59,269 nucleotides of DNA from Scytonema sp. UIC 10036 (GTDB lineage: Bacteria; Cyanobacteriota; Cyanobacteriia; Cyanobacteriales; Nostocaceae), in assembly GCF_009725235.1 (NCBI RefSeq), contig NZ_WJFC01000071.1:1-59269 (forward strand), given 5' to 3'. Position numbers and translations under genes: made by a program. Position 1 is the stretch's first letter; each line of letters opens with the position of its first letter. The notes beneath the pieces were generated by a model. It worked only from the letters and a program-made list of their open reading frames with translations, was not told the DNA's origin and ran no database searches. Shown one piece after another: positions 54,906 through 59,269 of the stretch.

Positions 54906-54936
54906 TTCCCAGGCTCCGTCTGGGAATGCCTTTTTT
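54906..54936 (+). terminator. terminator-like stem after nhaS3
   Basis: TTCCCAG-GCTCCGT-CTGGGAA (7-bp stem, 7-base loop) is followed by TGCCTTTTTT. A second small stem GAGGC-TCC-GCCTC follows at 54938. The sequence also belongs to a cyanobacterial repeat family (CCAGGCTCCGCCTGGG). It would end bicA-nhaS3 transcription before the convergent Mrp operon. Confidence 0.65.
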
Positions 54937-55025
54937 AGAGGCTCCGCCTCCTCAGCGAGAGTTGCGAGACAGCCGCGATGAAATTTTTGCATTACCAATC
55001 ATCTAAGTTTATATCTTGTAGGTAA

Positions 55026-55679
55026 CTATAACAATCCTCGATAACGAATAAAAACCAAAATCACCGCCCATGACCCCAACGCGACTTTGATTGCAACCAA
55101 AATATTGAGTATGGGGATAATTCCTCCACTGATGAGTGTGCCTAATTCTCCGTGAGGTAACTCTATTCCAGCTAGAGTTACAACCGATAGTACGATGAAC
55201 ACGAGAACGGATACTTTTTCCCATGTGGCTGCATGCCAGCGCTTGTAGATCTTTTGCATCCTCTCGGTGATGAAGTGATGCAATTAGACCGATCGCAGTT
55301 CGCCCGCCACCCCCGCCGCAAAACACCGCCCGACTGAGATGCCTCGAATCGTAGTTCATACTGACTAATGCAGCAATGGTCGCTCCCAACGTGCGAGAAT
55401 AATAGATGGTTTATCTGTGAATTGATAGATGGTGCAGGACGGTCTTTCATTTGCAAGCAGATAGTATGCCCCCATAATTGCGATCGTGAATACTACGACC
55501 TCGAAGATAGTGTCATACAACCGATTTCTCAAAATAATACCCGAAACGACATTGGGTATTCCACAATCTCGTAACACTGCTTCGACAATAGACAAATCTG
55601 GTAAGCTTGGTGCTGGATTGGGCATGATGAGGAATTTAATAAATAGCGCTATGCCCGCAGCTATGTATGCCCATTTCAT
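55026..55679 (-). pseudogene. mnhB: Mrp antiporter subunit B, broken by several frame changes
   Basis: The gene starts MKWAYIAAGIALFIKFLIMP, overlapping the previous stop by four bases. It is colinear with the family until SIILAR, where the frame is lost. LGATIAALVS is in the next frame. The GGGFAGGVAGGTAIGLIA segment is scattered over all three frames between about 55280 and 55370. From MQKIYKRWHAATWEKVSVLVFIVLSV to RYRGLL (55026) the family resumes in another frame. At least four single-base changes lie within 150 bp. Without MrpB the antiporter complex should not assemble, unless this is a sequence error. Confidence 0.78.
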
Positions 55680-56320
55680 ACCTGCTTCTCCCCTGAATCT
55701 GGTGCATTTACATAAGTCAGAGTCGTTCCTGGTGAGGTGAGTTCAGCTTGCACGATTTCATAAATGCGTCGAACTCTAGTAGTAGCGTGATAGGATGGCT
55801 TTTCGCTCTGTTGCGATAAGCTGGGTACAGCTTGCGCCAAGGGCGATGCTGCAAAGCAGCCGCTTCGCGAACGCAATTGTCGGGAACAGGTCATATGAAC
55901 TTCTTTGTCCATCAGTGCCTGGTACAAGCGCTCTGTATCGTAATAAGTCACAAGCTCCAGACGCATATGGCGTTTGTCAAAAATGGTGCGTAACTCATTC
56001 ATCAGTTGTCCAAAATGACTATTAGCTTTGTCATCTGGCAAATCTTTATCTGCTTCAATTGACTCATTTTCAAGCACGCCAAGACGCATGACTAGCGATG
56101 AACGCACTGCAACCGCGTACAGGGTAATGGCAAGCATGGTACCCACCAATGCCTCGGTCAAAGCAACATCTGCCGCTCCCAGAACTGCATAAATCATTGC
56201 CGCGACTGCTCCCAATATCCCACGGGTAACTAGGGCATGATATGGATTAACTTGAAATACAACCATAGACGCGGCTAATGGCAGCAGGGCGACCATAATA
56301 TAGATATAGATATCATTCAT
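55676..56320 (-). CDS. Mrp subunit A C-terminal-like membrane protein (DUF4040)
   Basis: About 214 residues from the ATG at 56320 (MNDIYIYIMVALLPLAASMV), supported by AAGGAG. Three helices contain RGILGAVAAMIYAVLGAADVALTEALVGTML, the DUF4040/MbhD domain equal to the end of MrpA. The cytoplasmic tail has RLELVTYYDTERLYQALMDK and TTRVRRIYEIVQAELTSPGTTLTYVNAPD. Between them QLRSRSGCFAASPLAQA is encoded by a GCGTTCGCGAAGCGGCTGC palindromic repeat inserted in frame. The gene overlaps mnhG by 8 bp. Confidence 0.8.
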   Translation of the reverse strand: MNDIYIYIMVALLPLAASMVVFQVNPYHALVTRGILGAVAAMIYAVLGAADVALTEALVGTMLAITLYAVAVRSSLVMRLGVLENESIEADKDLPDDKANSHFGQLMNELRTIFDKRHMRLELVTYYDTERLYQALMDKEVHMTCSRQLRSRSGCFAASPLAQAVPSLSQQSEKPSYHATTRVRRIYEIVQAELTSPGTTLTYVNAPDSGEKQV

Positions 56321-56591
56321 GATGGTCTCCTTCACCAGAACAGTAAGCTAACACATAGCCCAATACTGTATTCCAGATTGCCAAGGTGATGATGGCGAGG
56401 ATAAGTAGAGGCCATTTACTGGGTATTTTTAAGAGCAGCCCGAATACAATACTCATTGCACCGAGGGTATCTGCTACTGAAAGACTGTGGAGCTTAAACA
56501 ATAGCGATCGCTTGCTGAGTAAGTGAGAGGTTCCCCAAAACGAGAAGACGATCCCTACAACAATGCACGTATAACTCAATATGTCAATCAT
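56313..56591 (-). CDS. mnhG: Mrp Na+/H+ antiporter subunit G
   Basis: 92 residues with three helices (YTCIVVGIVFSFWGTSHLL, SVADTLGAMSIVFGLLL, LLILAIITLAIWNTVLGYVLA). LSVADTLGAMSIVFGLLL is the conserved MnhG/PhaG core. It lies between subunits F and the A-like gene, starts three bases after F and overlaps the next gene. Part of the multi-subunit antiporter in the plasma membrane. Confidence 0.85.
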   Translation of the reverse strand: MIDILSYTCIVVGIVFSFWGTSHLLSKRSLLFKLHSLSVADTLGAMSIVFGLLLKIPSKWPLLILAIITLAIWNTVLGYVLAYCSGEGDHHE

Positions 56592-56594
56592 ATG

Positions 56595-56861
56595 TTAATA
56601 ATCCGATACATCATTCATACGTTTGAGTAAATGGGCAAGCAGCATCAATGCCGCATTACCCACACTCAGGATAATGACCCCAACAACACCAACCATCCAG
56701 TCATCGCGCATGACAGACACAACCAGAATTAAGATTGATGTTTTTGAAGCGATGCTGGAAAATGCCAACATCTTCTGCCAGATATCATCATCCTTACATA
56801 CCTCGTAGATGGGTATGAGCAGAGCCAGAAGCATTGCGATGGTGATTAGGTTCAGATTCAT
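56595..56861 (-). CDS. mnhF: Mrp Na+/H+ antiporter subunit F
   Basis: 88 residues, three membrane helices. LLALLIPIYEVCKDDDIWQKMLAFSSIASKTSILILVVSVMRDD is the MrpF/PhaF pattern (short loop then helix 2). Overlaps subunit E by four bases (ATGA), indicating translational coupling. Confidence 0.85.
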   Translation of the reverse strand: MNLNLITIAMLLALLIPIYEVCKDDDIWQKMLAFSSIASKTSILILVVSVMRDDWMVGVVGVIILSVGNAALMLLAHLLKRMNDVSDY

Positions 56862-57247
56862 GAGTTTTTCCTCCGTCGAACCCGGTGGACTTCATACCAG
56901 CCATCTTCGCGATATTTCAAAACAATAGTTTTTGGCGTAAAGGTAATCAAGAATATGTCTAGGAATATGAGACCGGGCGTGCGTCCTGGTTTGACTCGTT
57001 CCATCGTTATATTTTCGTACTTGTGCGGACGAAAGATGATTTCAAATGCCTCAATATAGGCTTGCGGAATTGCCACTAGGATCTCACCCAGCACGCGCAA
57101 CCAATCTTTTAAGGCTTCTGGGGTTTTTTGACGACCAGGTAATAAAAATGCGATAGCAACGCCAATGATGATGTTTGCCAAACTGAAATCGGCAGTTAGC
57201 AGAAACCATATAGCTAATCGCAATATGAGATTTAGATGCCCAACCAT
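56858..57247 (-). CDS. mnhE: Mrp Na+/H+ antiporter subunit E
   Basis: 129 residues from the ATG at 57247 (MVGHLNLILRLAIWFLLTAD), which GGAAGGGG precedes. An in-frame ATG 15 bases upstream is less likely. ADFSLANIIIGVAIAFLLPG and LGEILVAIPQAYIEAFEIIFRP are family features. It ends with a basic segment (EVHRVRRRKNS) in the cytoplasm. Overlaps subunit D by 16 bp. Confidence 0.87.
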   Translation of the reverse strand: MVGHLNLILRLAIWFLLTADFSLANIIIGVAIAFLLPGRQKTPEALKDWLRVLGEILVAIPQAYIEAFEIIFRPHKYENITMERVKPGRTPGLIFLDIFLITFTPKTIVLKYREDGWYEVHRVRRRKNS

Positions 57248-58671
57248 GCAAACCCCTTCCAAAATAGCAGGATTAAAATTAGACTCATGACACCGATGAG
57301 ATGCTCGAATTCTTCGAGGACACGTGGGAGTTTGAGTTGCGATCGCTTAAAAATTACAAAATAAGCCAACCAGCCAATGCCGATAGTTGCCAGAGGTTTG
57401 ATGATATTTGTAACAGTATACGCCTCGTAATACACAATATTAGCTACAATTAGCCCACCAATTAAGAGGATGACTGCTGCCCAGAAACCGGATTTTACCT
57501 TTGCTTCTCCCCCATGGGGCAAAAATATGAACTTGGCAAACGATATTGCCGTTCCGAGGGCTGCAAGGTTCATGGCGATAACTTGCCAAGGTAGCAGGTT
57601 CTTCGTTGTCAACACTTTCGCCCCAAAACCAGATAATAAGGGAAAGCCAGAAATCGAGAAGCTGGCTATAACCAGGGCAATCCACACTGGGGTAGCGATC
57701 GCCTGATGTTGCAGTTCCTTCAGGTTTCGGCTTGGTAAAGCCCCCACAATTAGAAAGAGCGCTGATTTGACTAGCCCGTGCGTTAGGGCATAGAAGCCAC
57801 CCACGACTGGTGCGGCGAGGATAAAGCCCAGCTGTGAAATCGTGTGAAACGCCAGCATCCGCTTGGTATCCTTTTCAAAGACTGCATAGAATACTCCCAG
57901 AAGCGCGGTTCCGACTCCAAAGATTCTCACTATCGGGTCAACCTCTTCCACCATCAGCGCACAACGCACTAATGGATAAACGCCAGCTTTTACCACAATT
58001 CCCGACATCATAGCCGACACTGGCGTTTCCGATTCGGAGTGAGTTAAGGGCAACCACAATCCCGATACAAAAACTCCCCCTTTTGTCAAGAATCCCAGAA
58101 AAATGAGGGCAAGCGCTTCTGGAGGTGCTTGGCGCAAACCTCCAAAACTAAACGAATGGTGCGCCTGATAAACTAGCACCGCACCAATCAGATAAAAAAG
58201 CATTGCCACATTACTGACAAATAGATAGCGCAACCCAACCCAAATAGAGCGGTCAGTCCGAGGATAGGCAATCAAGAGAAAGGCGGCAATACCGCTTACC
58301 TCTAATGCCACATAGAGACTGATTAAATCCGAACAGGCAAATGCAGCATTGAGACTACCATGCAAAATGATGGTTTGTGCGTAAAAAAAAGCTGTCTTAT
58401 TGCTATGCCAACAGTAGAGGATGACGGCAGCTGTTACTAGCGCATTGGTTAAGATAAAGTAGCCGCTCAATTGGTCTACTGTTAAGATGACGCCGAAATT
58501 ATCCAGTAACTTTAGTGTCAGTGGCGATCGCTCAACAAATAGCTGCAACGCATACCCTGCTGATGCAAAAGTCACAAGGAGTGCCAGGTATCTGTCAAGT
58601 CTTGGGATCAGATAAATGACAAACCCCAAAAAAAACGGTAGTGCAATCCATGCGATCGTAATGGTAGTCAT
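57232..58671 (-). CDS. mnhD: Mrp Na+/H+ antiporter subunit D (NuoN/NuoM-like)
   Basis: 479 residues, about 14 helices. SLYVALEVSGIAAFLLIAYP (the Glu of helix 5), FLGFLTKGGVFVSGLWLPLTHSESETPVSAMMSGIVVKAGVYPLVRC (two key Lys) and FEKDTKRMLAFHTISQLGFIL are the proton-channel signatures shared with complex I antiporter-like subunits. It translocates H+ and Na+ together with the A subunit. Start overlaps the mnhC stop (ATGA). Confidence 0.92.
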   Translation of the reverse strand: MTTITIAWIALPFFLGFVIYLIPRLDRYLALLVTFASAGYALQLFVERSPLTLKLLDNFGVILTVDQLSGYFILTNALVTAAVILYCWHSNKTAFFYAQTIILHGSLNAAFACSDLISLYVALEVSGIAAFLLIAYPRTDRSIWVGLRYLFVSNVAMLFYLIGAVLVYQAHHSFSFGGLRQAPPEALALIFLGFLTKGGVFVSGLWLPLTHSESETPVSAMMSGIVVKAGVYPLVRCALMVEEVDPIVRIFGVGTALLGVFYAVFEKDTKRMLAFHTISQLGFILAAPVVGGFYALTHGLVKSALFLIVGALPSRNLKELQHQAIATPVWIALVIASFSISGFPLLSGFGAKVLTTKNLLPWQVIAMNLAALGTAISFAKFIFLPHGGEAKVKSGFWAAVILLIGGLIVANIVYYEAYTVTNIIKPLATIGIGWLAYFVIFKRSQLKLPRVLEEFEHLIGVMSLILILLFWKGFAWLGI

Positions 58672-59006
58672 GGTGTGTTGTTCTTCTCGATCTCGTTGCT
58701 TTCCAAGGTCGGATTATCCCGTGCTAGCTTCATAACACCAACCAGCATTAACGCCTGAATCGAAAATCCGATGACAATCGCCGTTAATATGACTGCCTGG
58801 GGAACCGGATCGGCATATGCACCATTGTTTTTGACGTTGGAAACAATGGGTGTGAACAATCCATCTCGTGATGCAATCAGCACGTAGTAGGCAACAACCC
58901 CCGTGCTCATCACATCCATAGACACGATCTTCATCACAAGGTTCTTTTTAAGGATGATGCCAAAAAATCCGCACATTATTGTTGCGAAGATACATACTTC
59001 TAACAC
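58668..59006 (-). CDS. mnhC: Mrp Na+/H+ antiporter subunit C (NuoK-like)
   Basis: About 112 residues from the GTG at 59006 (VLEVCIFATIMCGFFGIILK); the frame is open to another GTG at 59084, but the extra 26 residues lack the hydrophobic pattern of the family. MKIVSMDVMSTGVVAYYVLIASRDGLFTPI and DPVPQAVILTAIVIGFSIQALML are MnhC/NuoK core segments with the conserved acidic residue. First gene of the operon; the upstream 59085-59269 stretch holds no other gene and should contain its promoter. Confidence 0.88.
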   Translation of the reverse strand: MLEVCIFATIMCGFFGIILKKNLVMKIVSMDVMSTGVVAYYVLIASRDGLFTPIVSNVKNNGAYADPVPQAVILTAIVIGFSIQALMLVGVMKLARDNPTLESNEIEKNNTP

Positions 59007-59269
59007 GGGAATTGGTTTCTGGGTAAGGGTTGGCTGCTTAAGTGTGAATCTGGGGTAAAACTCACTCTTGTAAAGTATTTTCACCTATTTTTAGGTTTCT
59101 TTTCTGCAAGCTCCTATCTCATTTTCAAGGGTGAGCCATTGATTTAAGTCTATGCCAACGTCAGAATCGTTGTAGTTTGCTTATCCAAAACCATCCCATT
59201 AGCTTAGGTAGCTTTAATTAGGAGTAAAATGGAGTTAACTTTAATATTTAACTTCATTATAGTGATGCA

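Noticed and set aside
55009..55456. Two further ORFs in the mnhB region
   Set aside because: They are the alternative frames of the broken mnhB gene, not separate genes.

Overview
The window is chromosomal DNA of a filamentous, probably heterocyst-forming cyanobacterium (Nostocales). This rests on the many HIP1 octamers (GCGATCGC), the moderate-to-low G+C, long intergenic stretches full of short repeats and MITE-like elements, and cyanobacterial gene families: BicA, NhaS3, a COP23 domain, PEP-CTERM, XisI-like, a kinase with an extracytoplasmic tail, and a Slr1339-like protein. I cannot name a species.

Layout. 1-9.4 kb: a truncated asparagine synthetase, an acyltransferase, hemD, a double-glycine (RiPP/bacteriocin-like) peptide gene, a MITE with a perfect 10-bp target duplication, an orphan 11-repeat CRISPR array, tsaB, a decayed VapC/antitoxin pair, argD and a K+ channel. 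9.4-26.7 kb: an accessory region of small hypothetical genes, broken gene remnants (XisI, nucleoside hydrolase, NB-ARC, SnoaL, MDR, PfpI, disulfide reductase), an azoR/hxlR divergent pair, two vWA paralogs and a second double-glycine peptide gene that ends in a 32-bp perfect palindrome. 26.7-35.5 kb: a cytochrome P450, an aldo/keto reductase, an MDR reductase, a class-C serine hydrolase, AlkB and hypotheticals.

35.6-39.95 kb is the most unusual part. A leftward consensus promoter (TTGACA, 18 bp, TACATT) is followed by an array of tRNA-like and Y-RNA-like structures. Next comes a 66-residue protein that may be ubiquitin-like and ends in glycine, then more Y-like RNAs, a TROVE/vWA (Ro60-like) protein, an unknown 277-residue protein and a ThiF/E1-like enzyme, all on the minus strand. 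Four RNA units share an 'AAGCUUACA' 5' strand and an 'AACUUGC' 3' strand inside a long stem. One carries a circularly permuted tRNA mimic and two carry tRNA mimics in normal order. One of these sits inside the anticodon loop of another tRNA-like sequence. I read the locus as a Ro/Y-RNA ribonucleoprotein system coupled to an E1/Ubl-like pair.

40.2-51.1 kb: two tandemly duplicated giant exported proteins (trypsin-like protease, TPRs, second protease, TPRs) behind a COP23 gene, and a serine/threonine kinase. 51.7-59.1 kb: bicA-nhaS3 (Na+-dependent bicarbonate uptake plus a Na+/H+ antiporter) converging on an Mrp-type Na+/H+ antiporter operon (C, D, E, F, G, A-like, B), whose B gene is broken by several frame changes. 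These last two operons fit together physiologically: BicA needs a Na+ gradient, and NhaS3 and Mrp would supply it.
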